This document shows, piece by piece, positions 1 to 7,597 of a stretch of 64,000 nucleotides of DNA. The first letter of the stretch is position 1. Each line of letters begins with the position of its first letter. Made by a program: the position numbers and the translations under genes. Location: contig JAYVZE010000200.1 in assembly GCA_043783625.1 (NCBI GenBank), positions 1 to 64,000 of the forward strand, read 5' to 3'. Source of the DNA: JAFDVL01 sp043783625 (lineage in GTDB: Bacteria > Acidobacteriota > Blastocatellia > RBC074). The notes under the pieces are model-generated. The model did not search any database. It had not been told where the DNA came from and saw nothing but the letters and a program-made list of their open reading frames with translations.

Positions 1-138
1 AAAATTGTTGCACATTGCCTTTGGCGTCTTGAAACATAAAATCCCATTTGATTCAAATTTGGCTTTTTCACGTTGACTTTCAAGACAGTATCTCAAGCAT
101 CCTGGAAGCTCGGTAAACCGGGCTGAGTGCGCATCCCA

Positions 139-167
139 AAAATCTCCCCAGCCGTAAACGGGCTGGG
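139..167 (-). terminator. Probable Rho-independent terminator after the serine hydrolase gene
   Basis: Read on the minus strand, a 7-bp perfect stem (CCCAGCC/GGCTGGG, 7-nt loop, positions 147-167) is followed by GAGATTTTT. It lies about 40 nt beyond the stop codon of the minus-strand serine hydrolase gene, where a transcript ending the PLDc_N/Gdh3/hydrolase unit would stop. The rest of positions 1-138 shows no convincing gene. Confidence 0.5.
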
Positions 168-205
168 CTATTAGAAAATAGCAGCCCGAATTCATCTTAG
201 CTGTC

Positions 206-1390
206 TCACTTGCCTACGCCCTCATTAAAATTATACGGAAGATAGCCTTCCCACTTCCACGGCGTATATTTATCCCTGATGAGAACTTCCAGTAATTCCT
301 TAAAAATACTGTCGCCGTTGCTGCTATTGGACATCAGCACAATGCCGATTTTTTTATCAGCGAAAACTACGAAATGATTTTCCCAGCCGTCATCGTGACC
401 TTCCTTGAAAAACGCTTTGCCGTAAGGCGTTTCAAATAAACCAACGCCGATGCCATACGCTAATTTAACCTGACGGTTCTCTTCCGTCGTTTCAGTTCTA
501 AGCGTAGGAAATTGTGCTTTGGAATAAATTTGGATTTGCGGTTTCAGCATTTCGTTTTTGGCTTTTTTCGTCTGCGCTTTGCCTTGCATGACCGCTTCCA
601 GAAAACGGGCAAAATCGCTGATCGTGGTATCCATCGAACCAGCCGCGCGGACGCTTTTTCGCATGTTGTGACCGACTATTTGTTCTTTTTCATCGTACCC
701 TATCGCCAGGTCAGCCTTGAATTTCTCATCCCACGTCATGCTCGTCGTAGTCATCCCGAAAGGTTTAAAAATACGGTCGTGCATCATTTCTCCAACATCT
801 TTTTTGGTGACAGTTTCGATCACAAATTGTGCAAGGTTAATGCCTTCGCCGGAATACGCGTATCGGGTTCCTGGGGTGAAATTTATATTCAGCTTGCCAT
901 CAGGGTTCAGAAACGCATAGTTTGGAAAGCCTGTCGTATGGCTGAGCAGCATTCGTATCGTGATAAGTTTGTAGCGTTCATCAGCGGCGAGGTCTTTGTA
1001 CTTTTCGTATTCGGGCAGCGGCTTCGGCAAATATTGCTGAACCGGTTTGTCGAGATCAATCACGCCTTCAGAGACTAATTGCATGACAAAATAAGCGAAT
1101 ACCGATTTGGTGAACGAAGCACCGTACATCACGGAATTTTCGGTCAATGGCAGATTGGCTTCCTTGTTGCGCAAGCCGAAGCTTTTGATGTAGGCAATTT
1201 TGTTATCATTGAGGATTGCGAGGCTCAGCCCCGTGACGTGCGCTTCACGCATGAGCCGTGTCACCGTTTGCTCAATTTCTGCGGTCGAGATGCGGCTGCC
1301 ATCAAGCCGCTTGAGTTGGATATTTTGTGCAAATGTAGAGATCGGCAAAATAAAACCCAACAGGATAACAACTGTTTTGAATGCCTTCAT
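206..1390 (-). CDS. Secreted serine hydrolase, beta-lactamase class C / penicillin-binding-protein-like family
   Basis: The protein has 394 residues with an N-terminal signal peptide ending near FAQ (about residue 22). The catalytic SxxK motif is visible as S-F-T-K in GASFTKSVFAYF. The second motif, YxN in classical members, appears as Y-S-G in RYAYSGEG, and a GHDDGWENH stretch lies where the KTG-like third motif is expected. The family includes D-aminopeptidases, esterases and peptidoglycan-acting enzymes; the substrate cannot be read from sequence. Its ATG shares one base with the TAA stop of the upstream gluconate-dehydrogenase-like gene (TAATG), so the two are probably co-translated. A terminator-like hairpin follows. 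The family call is firm; the role is unknown. Confidence 0.88.
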   Translation of the reverse strand: MKAFKTVVILLGFILPISTFAQNIQLKRLDGSRISTAEIEQTVTRLMREAHVTGLSLAILNDNKIAYIKSFGLRNKEANLPLTENSVMYGASFTKSVFAYFVMQLVSEGVIDLDKPVQQYLPKPLPEYEKYKDLAADERYKLITIRMLLSHTTGFPNYAFLNPDGKLNINFTPGTRYAYSGEGINLAQFVIETVTKKDVGEMMHDRIFKPFGMTTTSMTWDEKFKADLAIGYDEKEQIVGHNMRKSVRAAGSMDTTISDFARFLEAVMQGKAQTKKAKNEMLKPQIQIYSKAQFPTLRTETTEENRQVKLAYGIGVGLFETPYGKAFFKEGHDDGWENHFVVFADKKIGIVLMSNSSNGDSIFKELLEVLIRDKYTPWKWEGYLPYNFNEGVGK

Positions 1391-1920
1391 TATTTCGCTT
1401 CTTCCCCAACATATTCCTTCAAATAAGTATTCCCTTTATATTCCATTTCCTGATGGATGCCGATTTTTGAGGTGTAATATCCGCGCGCCGTTCGCTGTTT
1501 TAATTCCACAAAAAACTGCTCTTCGGGAAGCTTAGGATTTTGTTCGGATTGCGCCATTTTTGCGACGACGGCTTCGCATTGTTCGGCGGTGGCGTTTAGA
1601 AATAATTTGCCGTGCATTTTTTGGCTGAGAGCATCAACTGATTTTAATCCGGTACGCCATTGTTCACGCGGTTCGTTGGTGAAGGCTTCGGCTAAGCGGG
1701 CGTCAATGTACGCAGCGACTTTCGCGGCACGCGCTCCCGGTGAATGTTCATCGGTAGGGATGATGATTTCCGTTAATTCATCCACCAGCGCAAATTCCTG
1801 CGGAGTGAAAAACAGATGCGCTTTCGCTTTGGATTTTGACTGACCGAAAGCGGGAACAGCTACTGTCGCAGCCGCTCCCGCTTTGAGCATTTCGCGTCGT
1901 GTGACTAAGTTTTCTTTCAC
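1390..1920 (-). CDS. Gluconate 2-dehydrogenase subunit 3 family protein, Tat-exported
   Basis: A protein of about 176 residues starting at a GTG with an AAAGGG ribosome site 5 nt upstream. The start VKENLVTRREMLKAGAAA is a twin-arginine signal, and the later TPQEFALVDELTEIIIPTDEHSPGARAAKVAAYID is typical of the small subunit of membrane-bound gluconate 2-dehydrogenase, which escorts a GMC flavoprotein to the periplasm. No GMC flavoprotein or cytochrome partner is nearby, so it is an orphan here. The reading frame is open much further upstream, but that extension overlaps a small gene in another frame and is rejected. The GTG overlaps the TGA of that small gene (GTGA). Confidence 0.82.
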   Translation of the reverse strand: MKENLVTRREMLKAGAAATVAVPAFGQSKSKAKAHLFFTPQEFALVDELTEIIIPTDEHSPGARAAKVAAYIDARLAEAFTNEPREQWRTGLKSVDALSQKMHGKLFLNATAEQCEAVVAKMAQSEQNPKLPEEQFFVELKQRTARGYYTSKIGIHQEMEYKGNTYLKEYVGEEAK

Positions 1921-2096
1921 GAATACCCTTTGTCTCGAAACGCGAACAGATAAAGTCCGGCTCCGACGAATGGAATTAATAAAATTAGGACAAGTAAAAC
2001 TATTTTGGTCGTGAGATCGCGCCGTGAATTCATCACATCCGAAATCGCCAGGATGTCGAGGATGATGGCTCCAATTGAAAATAAAGTACTGAACAT
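1917..2096 (-). CDS. Small two-helix membrane protein, PLDc_N-like (59 aa)
   Basis: A 59-residue gene. The ATG is preceded by a very strong ribosome site, AAAGGAGG, about 8 nt upstream. The protein begins MFSTLFSIGAIILDILAIS, continues through a short charged loop (NSRRDLTTK), then a second hydrophobic helix ending PFVGAGLYLFAFRDKG. This pattern of helix, basic loop, helix with P-x-x-G-x-x-x-Y matches the PLDc_N domain found at the N terminus of cardiolipin synthases and as stand-alone proteins of unknown role. Its TGA overlaps the GTG of the Gdh3-like gene, suggesting translational coupling and possibly joint membrane function. The gene is certain from the ribosome site and coupling; the domain call is by pattern only. 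Confidence 0.8.
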   Translation of the reverse strand: MFSTLFSIGAIILDILAISDVMNSRRDLTTKIVLLVLILLIPFVGAGLYLFAFRDKGYS

Positions 2097-2180
2097 AATT
2101 GCTATCCTCCTTTGAATAACTGTTTCTCCAACTGAATACGAAACAATCTGCGCAAGAGTTCAGGTTCAATTCATTATTTG

Positions 2181-2630
2181 TTATGCGTCAAGCTTAGCTT
2201 TCACTAATCCGCTAACAATTTTTCCGTCTACGGCTTGCCCGATCAATTTCGCCATCGTAGCTTTCATCACTAAGCCCATTTGCTGCGGAGAATTTGCGCC
2301 CGTTTCGGCAATGGCTTCTTCGACACATTTAGCAATCGTCGCTTCATCTACGGCGGCGGGTAAATATTCCTCAAGAATTTTCAGCTCGGAGGCCTCTTTG
2401 TCAGCCAATTCCTGGCGTCCGGCGTTGGTGAATTGCTCAATGCTGTCGCGGCGTTGTTTGACCAGGCTTTGCAAAATTTTAATGGATTCGGCTTCGTCAA
2501 GCGGAGCCATCTTCTCGATTTCTTTATTCTTGAGCGCCGTCTTAGCCATTCGTAAAACTGACAGTCGCTCAGCGTCTTTGGCTCTCATAGCAGCCGTAAT
2601 GTCCTGATTAAATTTTTCAATGGGAGTCAT
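2181..2630 (-). CDS. GatB/YqeY domain-containing protein
   Basis: 149 residues, the usual length for stand-alone YqeY proteins, resembling the tail domain of the GatB subunit of tRNA-dependent amidotransferase. Diagnostic stretches are the start (EKFNQDITAAMRAKDAERL), LRMAKTALKNKEIEK, LKILEEYLPA and the end (MGLVMKATMAKLIGQAVDGK). It is presumed to bind tRNA or help amidotransferase; the function of the free protein is not settled. It lies 28 nt downstream of the RNB ribonuclease gene on the same strand, so both RNA-related genes probably form one transcript. Confidence 0.92.
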   Translation of the reverse strand: MTPIEKFNQDITAAMRAKDAERLSVLRMAKTALKNKEIEKMAPLDEAESIKILQSLVKQRRDSIEQFTNAGRQELADKEASELKILEEYLPAAVDEATIAKCVEEAIAETGANSPQQMGLVMKATMAKLIGQAVDGKIVSGLVKAKLDA

Positions 2631-2658
2631 AAAATTTCCTTAGTTAATGAATCAAAAT

Positions 2659-4176
2659 TTATCCAGCAAGTGTAAAAGTAAGACTTCGCGTCACAGGATC
2701 AGCTTCCACCAATGACAATAATAAAGTCTGTCCTAAAATTATTTCTGTCCGGTTAACCCGAAGCGTTGCCCCGTCTTGCGAGAGCTGTGCTGTATTTTCA
2801 TCTCCGAAAACATTGCATGGAAGCTTCGTCCGAAGGGGCGGATCAGCAATTTGGACGACGACAGAATCTTCCCGCAAGCCAATCACTAGGGCAGAAAATT
2901 TCTCGCCCTGATGATCCTGCATCAATCGCGCTTCGGCAAAATCTACAATCGCTGTTTCAAGTTTATGGCTGCGCGATTCCGACTCATTCATCACCTGCGG
3001 CAAAGCGTGAAGAGCCTCCAATAATTCCGATGAAGGTTGATTGCCGTTTGATAATTCGACTAATAAATCCAGCGCATAACGATCCGCCAACCGACGCAAC
3101 GGAGCCGTCACATGCGCATACGTCGAAGCAATCGCGGCGTGGGCAGAATACTTCGGAGCCTTTCCTTCAAACATCAAATATCTCGCTCCACCATTGACCC
3201 GCGCCGCCTGTTGCAGCATGACGGAATGAATTGGATCATGTGGGTTCAGGCTCCGCACGAATTCATCGTAACGCATTCCATCAGGCCAGTTAACGTGTAA
3301 AGCCTGCGCCGCCAATCGTAGCATTCGCAATCTATCTTCGCGCGGTGGATCAAGTGTTCGCAACAAACCGGCTTCGTGAGCAATCATCACCTGCGCCGCG
3401 CTGATTCCGGTCATCAAAGAAATCTGTGCATTCCAATCTTCGACTTCGGTTGATTCTTCAAAAGCTAACCGATAGCCATACAACGCCGTTGCCCAGCGTT
3501 CGACCTGTTGCGCCGGAATCCGCAAATTAATCCCGTGACGTTCGATTTCCAGTTGTTGCCGCTTACGTCCAATTTCTTTCAATAAGGTCAGCGATAGTGA
3601 CCAGTCCTGATGCGCCAGATGACCGCTGCCAGAGGCGATTCGTTCGGCGTCTAAATGTTTGCCAACATCGGCATAAGCAAGCTTGGCACGGCTCATCACC
3701 TGCGAGCGAGCGATACCAACGGACAGTACTTCCGCCTGCGCATTGAGTTCAAAATCAAAAACAATTGCCGGACGAATTTGTTGTGGTAACAGGCTCGCTG
3801 CGCCTTCGCTGATGGCGTTTGGATATAACGGCGTTCTGAGATCGGGACTGTAATATGTATTGCCACGTCGCCACGCTTCCTGCTCAACAGCACTGCCACG
3901 ATCAATCCAGAAACCGACATCGGCAATCGCATAACGCACGCGATAACCTGACGGCAAGCGATCCGCCCAATATGCCTGATCCAGATCAAGGCTGGTCGGC
4001 GGATCAATCGTCACGAACGGTACTTCCTGCAAATTTTCTAAGCTTGCAGCCAATGGATTACGCCGCGCTACCTGTTGCGCTTCATCCAATAATTCAGGAG
4101 CAAAATCACGTGGAAGCTGTAAGCTGTCACGAATACTTTGGAAATCTTGATTAATAACAGGTTCAATGGAGTTCAT
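2659..4176 (-). CDS. RNB-domain 3'-5' exoribonuclease (RNase II/R family)
   Basis: 505 residues, shorter than RNase R. The RNB catalytic core begins around residue 50 with TIDPPTSLDLDQAYW, whose acidic residues match the magnesium-binding aspartates of the family, and continues with YAIADVGFWID and YAHVTAPLRRLADRYALDLL, the hallmark end of the domain. The final ~80 residues (SALVIGLREDSVVVQIAD) look like a short S1-type beta-barrel. Two N-terminal cold-shock domains of RNase R are absent, so this is the compact RNB type seen in several non-proteobacterial phyla. It would degrade single-stranded RNA in the cytoplasm. A plausible promoter lies about 40 nt upstream. Confidence 0.9.
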   Translation of the reverse strand: MNSIEPVINQDFQSIRDSLQLPRDFAPELLDEAQQVARRNPLAASLENLQEVPFVTIDPPTSLDLDQAYWADRLPSGYRVRYAIADVGFWIDRGSAVEQEAWRRGNTYYSPDLRTPLYPNAISEGAASLLPQQIRPAIVFDFELNAQAEVLSVGIARSQVMSRAKLAYADVGKHLDAERIASGSGHLAHQDWSLSLTLLKEIGRKRQQLEIERHGINLRIPAQQVERWATALYGYRLAFEESTEVEDWNAQISLMTGISAAQVMIAHEAGLLRTLDPPREDRLRMLRLAAQALHVNWPDGMRYDEFVRSLNPHDPIHSVMLQQAARVNGGARYLMFEGKAPKYSAHAAIASTYAHVTAPLRRLADRYALDLLVELSNGNQPSSELLEALHALPQVMNESESRSHKLETAIVDFAEARLMQDHQGEKFSALVIGLREDSVVVQIADPPLRTKLPCNVFGDENTAQLSQDGATLRVNRTEIILGQTLLLSLVEADPVTRSLTFTLAG

Positions 4177-4211
4177 AAGGGTTGTTAGCTGCTTAAAATA
4201 AGCTCCGCACT

Positions 4212-4239
4212 ATAGTATTACAAATTTCTGGCATCACAA
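4212..4239 (-). promoter_or_regulatory. Candidate sigma-70 promoter for the RNB ribonuclease/yqeY unit
   Basis: On the minus strand TTGTGA (-35) and TACTAT (-10) are separated by 16 nt, with the -10 about 36 nt before the ribonuclease ATG at 4176. The match is only 4 of 6 in each box. The rest of 4177-4470 is AT-rich and shows no gene or RNA that I recognise. Confidence 0.3.
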
Positions 4240-4470
4240 AAATTTGTGTTTTTTCTTTTGCAAAAATATTACTCAAAGTGTAGATTGAAGTTAGCTTCAT
4301 CGAACAATTAGTTTCAGAAGTTCTTAGTTTCAAGGATGTCCATTAAGAAATAGGAAAATGGATAGGATTAAGTAGTAATGGTCTGGTGGAAGAAACTGAA
4401 GACCCACTTCCTTCAAGAATTTTTCACAGTCCGATAGTTAACTCAAAATAAACTAACCCCCTGTAGTTTT

Positions 4471-5007
4471 ATGACCAGTAAACTCATCAGTCTGTTTCGC
4501 TTCTCGCAACTCCCCGTGATTGTCCTCGGATTAATTCTGGCCGGAGTCGGATTGTTTTTCTGGGCAACTCCGAGTTTGCTGCGATCTTTCGGGAATCAAA
4601 CCTGGCCTAGTGTCAATGGTCGAATTACGGAATCACGCTGGCATAATAAAATCATCGGGCAAAGCGCCTTACGCCCAACCTCAAAATTCATTCCGAAGAT
4701 AGAATATTCTTATTCTGTGAATAGCTCTGAATATAAAGGCACAACGGTCAGCCTTGACGCCTTCGAGGATTTTGACCGGCTGACTGCAAAAACGAAACTG
4801 GAGCAATACGCCACCGGACGCGAAGTGCAGGTATTTTATGATCCGAATAATCCGGGTATCAGTTGTTTGGAATTGGAAAGGCCTTCACTCTTTCAGGTCG
4901 TGGCGTTAATCCTGAGCATTGTCGCTTTCTTTGCTGCTTTTACCATGATGAAACAAGTGGTGCGCCCTGGCGTAACAGTCCTCACGGCTTCACCAAAAAC
5001 GTATTGA
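4471..5007 (+). CDS. DUF3592 membrane protein
   Basis: 178 residues with one membrane helix near residues 12-32 and another near 138-160, separated by a periplasmic stretch: WPSVNGRITESRW, IEYSYSVNSSEYKGTTVSLD, YATGREVQVFYDPNNPG. This is the DUF3592 pattern (helix, beta-rich domain with a VxVxYDPxNP motif, helix). Function is unknown. The last 26 nt overlap the 3' end of the enoyl-CoA hydratase gene on the opposite strand, so the two genes converge with overlapping ends. Confidence 0.85.
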   Translation: MTSKLISLFRFSQLPVIVLGLILAGVGLFFWATPSLLRSFGNQTWPSVNGRITESRWHNKIIGQSALRPTSKFIPKIEYSYSVNSSEYKGTTVSLDAFEDFDRLTAKTKLEQYATGREVQVFYDPNNPGISCLELERPSLFQVVALILSIVAFFAAFTMMKQVVRPGVTVLTASPKTY

Positions 5008-5749
5008 TTCCCTGCTGACAATCTTTGGTCATCCGTGCGATAGCATTAACGTTTATTGCTGCATTGATGGACTGCTCAAAGCTCATGGCATCAATTTGAT
5101 AAAGGAGTCTTTTCGTTAAAGCCACGGCGGAGGCACTGACTTGCAGGTACTGCGAAGCCATCTTTTCTACTTCTTCATCCAAATTATTTTCAGCGCAAAT
5201 ACGATTAATAAATCCGGCTTGCAAGCCTTCTTCAGCACTGATCGGACGCGCACTCGTCAACCATTCAAACGCAATTTTTTCGCTCAAATTTCGACGAGCG
5301 ATGACTGATACCAGTGCCGGGACAAATCCGATCCGCGTTTCCGTGTAGGCAAATTGCGCGGAGCAAGTTGCCACAATCAAATCACACGCCGAAGCGAGTC
5401 CCGCTCCACCTGCTAAAGCACGTCCGTGAACTGCGGCGATGACAGGTTTTCCGCTGCGGCGAATTTGCAAAAATAATTCGGCGAGTTGTGAAGCGTCTTC
5501 AATATTTTCAAGAATGGAAGCCTGCGAGATTTTTTCAAGATGAGCGAGATCAGCTCCCGCACAAAAATCTTTTCCGGCAGCACGAATCACGATGACGCGG
5601 ACGGTGCTGTCAGCTTCAGCGTTTGCTAAGGCGAGTTTCAATTCCTGAATTAATATTTCTCCTAACGCATTCCGTTTTTCAGGACGATTGAGCGTGATAG
5701 AAGCAATTGCATTTTCAGAATGGTAAATAATTTGCTGAAAAGTATTCAT
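4982..5749 (-). CDS. Enoyl-CoA hydratase/isomerase (crotonase) family protein
   Basis: 255 residues, full length for the family. It starts with the usual ITLNRPEKRNALG block, has the oxyanion-hole region AAGKDFCAGADLAHLEK and the CoA-binding and catalytic block VHGRALAGGAGLASACDLIVAT, then the usual C-terminal helices. The first hydratase glutamate position is occupied by alanine in ALAGGAGLA, so hydration is not assured; a hydratase, isomerase or methylglutaconyl-CoA-hydratase-like role is possible. The neighbour MeaB-epimerase gene suggests acyl-CoA or branched-chain amino-acid metabolism, but it is on the other strand. Confidence 0.87.
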   Translation of the reverse strand: MNTFQQIIYHSENAIASITLNRPEKRNALGEILIQELKLALANAEADSTVRVIVIRAAGKDFCAGADLAHLEKISQASILENIEDASQLAELFLQIRRSGKPVIAAVHGRALAGGAGLASACDLIVATCSAQFAYTETRIGFVPALVSVIARRNLSEKIAFEWLTSARPISAEEGLQAGFINRICAENNLDEEVEKMASQYLQVSASAVALTKRLLYQIDAMSFEQSINAAINVNAIARMTKDCQQGINTFLVKP

Positions 5750-6148
5750 AGCAACCGTGAAGTTATCACGATCATTACAACAGTAAAAGCCAGCAGTAAA
5801 AGTCGGGGTCGCGCTTTACACGCGACCCCGACTATTCGGGGAAATGACAACCAAGATGAGGTTAGTCGTCACATTCAAGAAATTGTGTGAGATTGAAAAA
5901 AATCCAAAAATCCTAATTCCGCTCTTGCCTTCGCAAATCCCTTTCGGGCACAGAACGGAAGATACGTTGAAGTTTTCCTGAAGATATGATGGAGCAATGC
6001 CAACTTTATGGCATCCCAAATTATTTAGATGGTTGGAATTTACCTGCGATTCCGTTTATAGTTATGGTTTGTTTTCGGTTCCCCGTTTCAGCCGTTGCGT
6101 ATCTTGCACCGCCCCGCGCTGTAATAAACAGTATAGCTGACACTCTTA
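5750..6148. other. 399-nt intergenic region with one strong palindrome, no gene seen
   Basis: This stretch separates divergent genes (crotonase on minus, MeaB-epimerase on plus) and should carry both promoters. Apart from the perfect hairpin at 5801-5833, I see only short open frames without ribosome sites and no recognisable RNA. Confidence 0.5.
5801..5833. repeat. Perfect 13-bp inverted repeat with 7-nt loop
   Basis: AGTCGGGGTCGCG, loop CTTTACA, then the exact reverse complement. It is just upstream of the crotonase start and has no T-run on either strand, so it is more likely a dispersed palindrome or an operator than a terminator. Confidence 0.7.
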
Positions 6149-7516
6149 ATGGCTCAACCAGCGACACAACTTGAACGAATTCTCCAGCGTGATGTGCGCT
6201 CAGTCGCACGTGCCATTACGAACATTGAAAATGAAGCTCCGACTTCGATTGAGCTACTAAAAAAACTTTTTCCACATACCGGGAAAGGTACCACCATCGG
6301 AATTACCGGAGCACCTGGAGCGGGAAAATCTTCACTCGTAGACAAGCTGGCACTGCAATATCGTGCATTAGAAAAATCGGTCGGTATTATCGCGGTTGAT
6401 CCTTCCAGCCCTTTTACCGGCGGTGCCTTATTGGGTGATCGCATTCGGATGCAAACGCTGGCAAATGATCCAAATGTTTTCATTCGTTCGATGGCAACAC
6501 GCGGAAACCTCGGTGGATTATCACGCGCAACTGTTGATGCCGTTGCGGTTTTAGATGCTGCCGGATACGATAGAACTTTGGTCGAAACCGTGGGCGTCGG
6601 GCAGGACGAAATTGATATTGTGAAAACGGCGGATGTCTGCGTCGTCGTGCTGGTTCCCGGCATGGGTGATAGCATTCAGGCGATTAAAGCCGGAATCATG
6701 GAGATCGGGGACATCTTCGTCATCAACAAAGCCGAGCGCGATGGCGTCGAGCAAACTGAACGCGAGTTAATCGGAATGCTTGAAATGACGAGGCGCGAAG
6801 ATGGTTGGCAACCGCCAGTTGTGCGCACCGTCGCCACCGAAAATCGTGGACTTGATAAGCTGGTCGAAGCAATTGAAAACTATCGCCTTCACTTGCTGGC
6901 GCACGCCACGGACAACGTCAAACGTACCGCGATTGCCGAACATCGCCTGCTTGAAATCCTGCGCGAACAACTGTTGCGACGCGCCTTAAAATCGCTGGAG
7001 AACTCGCAGCTCAAATTTTTCGCTGAAGAAATTGCCAGCAAAAAAAATGACCCGTACAGCATCGCTGAACAAATAATCAATTCATCACCAATCAATATGC
7101 CCAATTCATCCTCCGACCTGCCCCGCAAAATTAATCATCTTGGCATCGCTGTCACTTCGCTCGACGAAGCATTAAAGTTCTGGCGCGATGGTCTGGGACT
7201 GGATTTGCACGACATCGAAGTCGTCGAAGATCAGGGCGTGCGCGTCGCGATGTTACCGCTTGGTGAAAGTAATATTGAATTGCTCGAAGCGACCGGAGAC
7301 GATACGCCCATCGGCAGATTCGTCGCCAAACGCGGCGCAGGGATTCATCACGTTTCGATTGATGTCAGCAACATCAGCGATAAGCTGGCGCAACTGAAAG
7401 AGCGCGGCATTAGATTGATTGATGAGCAACCTCGCACCGGCGCGGGCGGATCGCTCATCGCCTTTATTCATCCGTCAAGCACCGGAGGGGTGCTGGTGGA
7501 ACTGGTCCAAAAATAA
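6149..7516 (+). CDS. meaB-mce: Fusion of methylmalonyl-CoA mutase-associated GTPase MeaB and methylmalonyl-CoA epimerase
   Basis: 455 residues. Residues 1 to about 310 are a MeaB/ArgK G3E-type GTPase with the P-loop GAPGAGKS (54-61), VDPSSPFTGGALLGDRIRM, TVGVGQDEIDI and the base-recognition motif NKAE. MeaB protects and reloads the B12-dependent methylmalonyl-CoA mutase. Residues from about 325 to the end form a complete glyoxalase-fold epimerase (INHLGIAVTSLDEALKFW, HHVSIDVSNI, FIHPSSTGGVLVEL), which interconverts the 2R and 2S forms. An in-frame ATG at residue 317, where a free epimerase would start, suggests recent fusion of adjacent genes. Both act in the propionyl-CoA pathway; no mutase gene is in the window. 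Confidence 0.92.
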   Translation: MAQPATQLERILQRDVRSVARAITNIENEAPTSIELLKKLFPHTGKGTTIGITGAPGAGKSSLVDKLALQYRALEKSVGIIAVDPSSPFTGGALLGDRIRMQTLANDPNVFIRSMATRGNLGGLSRATVDAVAVLDAAGYDRTLVETVGVGQDEIDIVKTADVCVVVLVPGMGDSIQAIKAGIMEIGDIFVINKAERDGVEQTERELIGMLEMTRREDGWQPPVVRTVATENRGLDKLVEAIENYRLHLLAHATDNVKRTAIAEHRLLEILREQLLRRALKSLENSQLKFFAEEIASKKNDPYSIAEQIINSSPINMPNSSSDLPRKINHLGIAVTSLDEALKFWRDGLGLDLHDIEVVEDQGVRVAMLPLGESNIELLEATGDDTPIGRFVAKRGAGIHHVSIDVSNISDKLAQLKERGIRLIDEQPRTGAGGSLIAFIHPSSTGGVLVELVQK

Positions 7517-7522
7517 CTATCC

Positions 7523-7566
7523 GGCGCACCGTCATTCATGCTGAAATTGAATGATGAAAATGCGCC
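7523..7566. other. Imperfect hairpin between MeaB-epimerase and PPIase genes
   Basis: Two nested stems (GGCGCA/TGCGCC and TCATTCA/TGAATGA) follow the fusion gene stop by a few bases. No T-run follows. It may be a weak terminator or an mRNA 3'-end stabiliser. Confidence 0.35.
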
Positions 7567-7597
7567 GCTCATTGCATCTCGAAGAGGAGTTCTAATC

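Noticed and set aside
512..1078. Long plus-strand open frame opposite the serine hydrolase gene
   Set aside because: It is the antisense shadow of a well-supported protein, has no ribosome site and an unnatural composition.
1921..2169. Long N-terminal extension of the Gdh3-like protein
   Set aside because: It covers the PLDc_N-like gene in another frame, which has an excellent ribosome site; the GTG start gives the Tat signal directly.
5986..6174. Small plus-strand frame before the MeaB-epimerase gene
   Set aside because: No Shine-Dalgarno, no domain, and it overlaps the start of the real gene in another frame.
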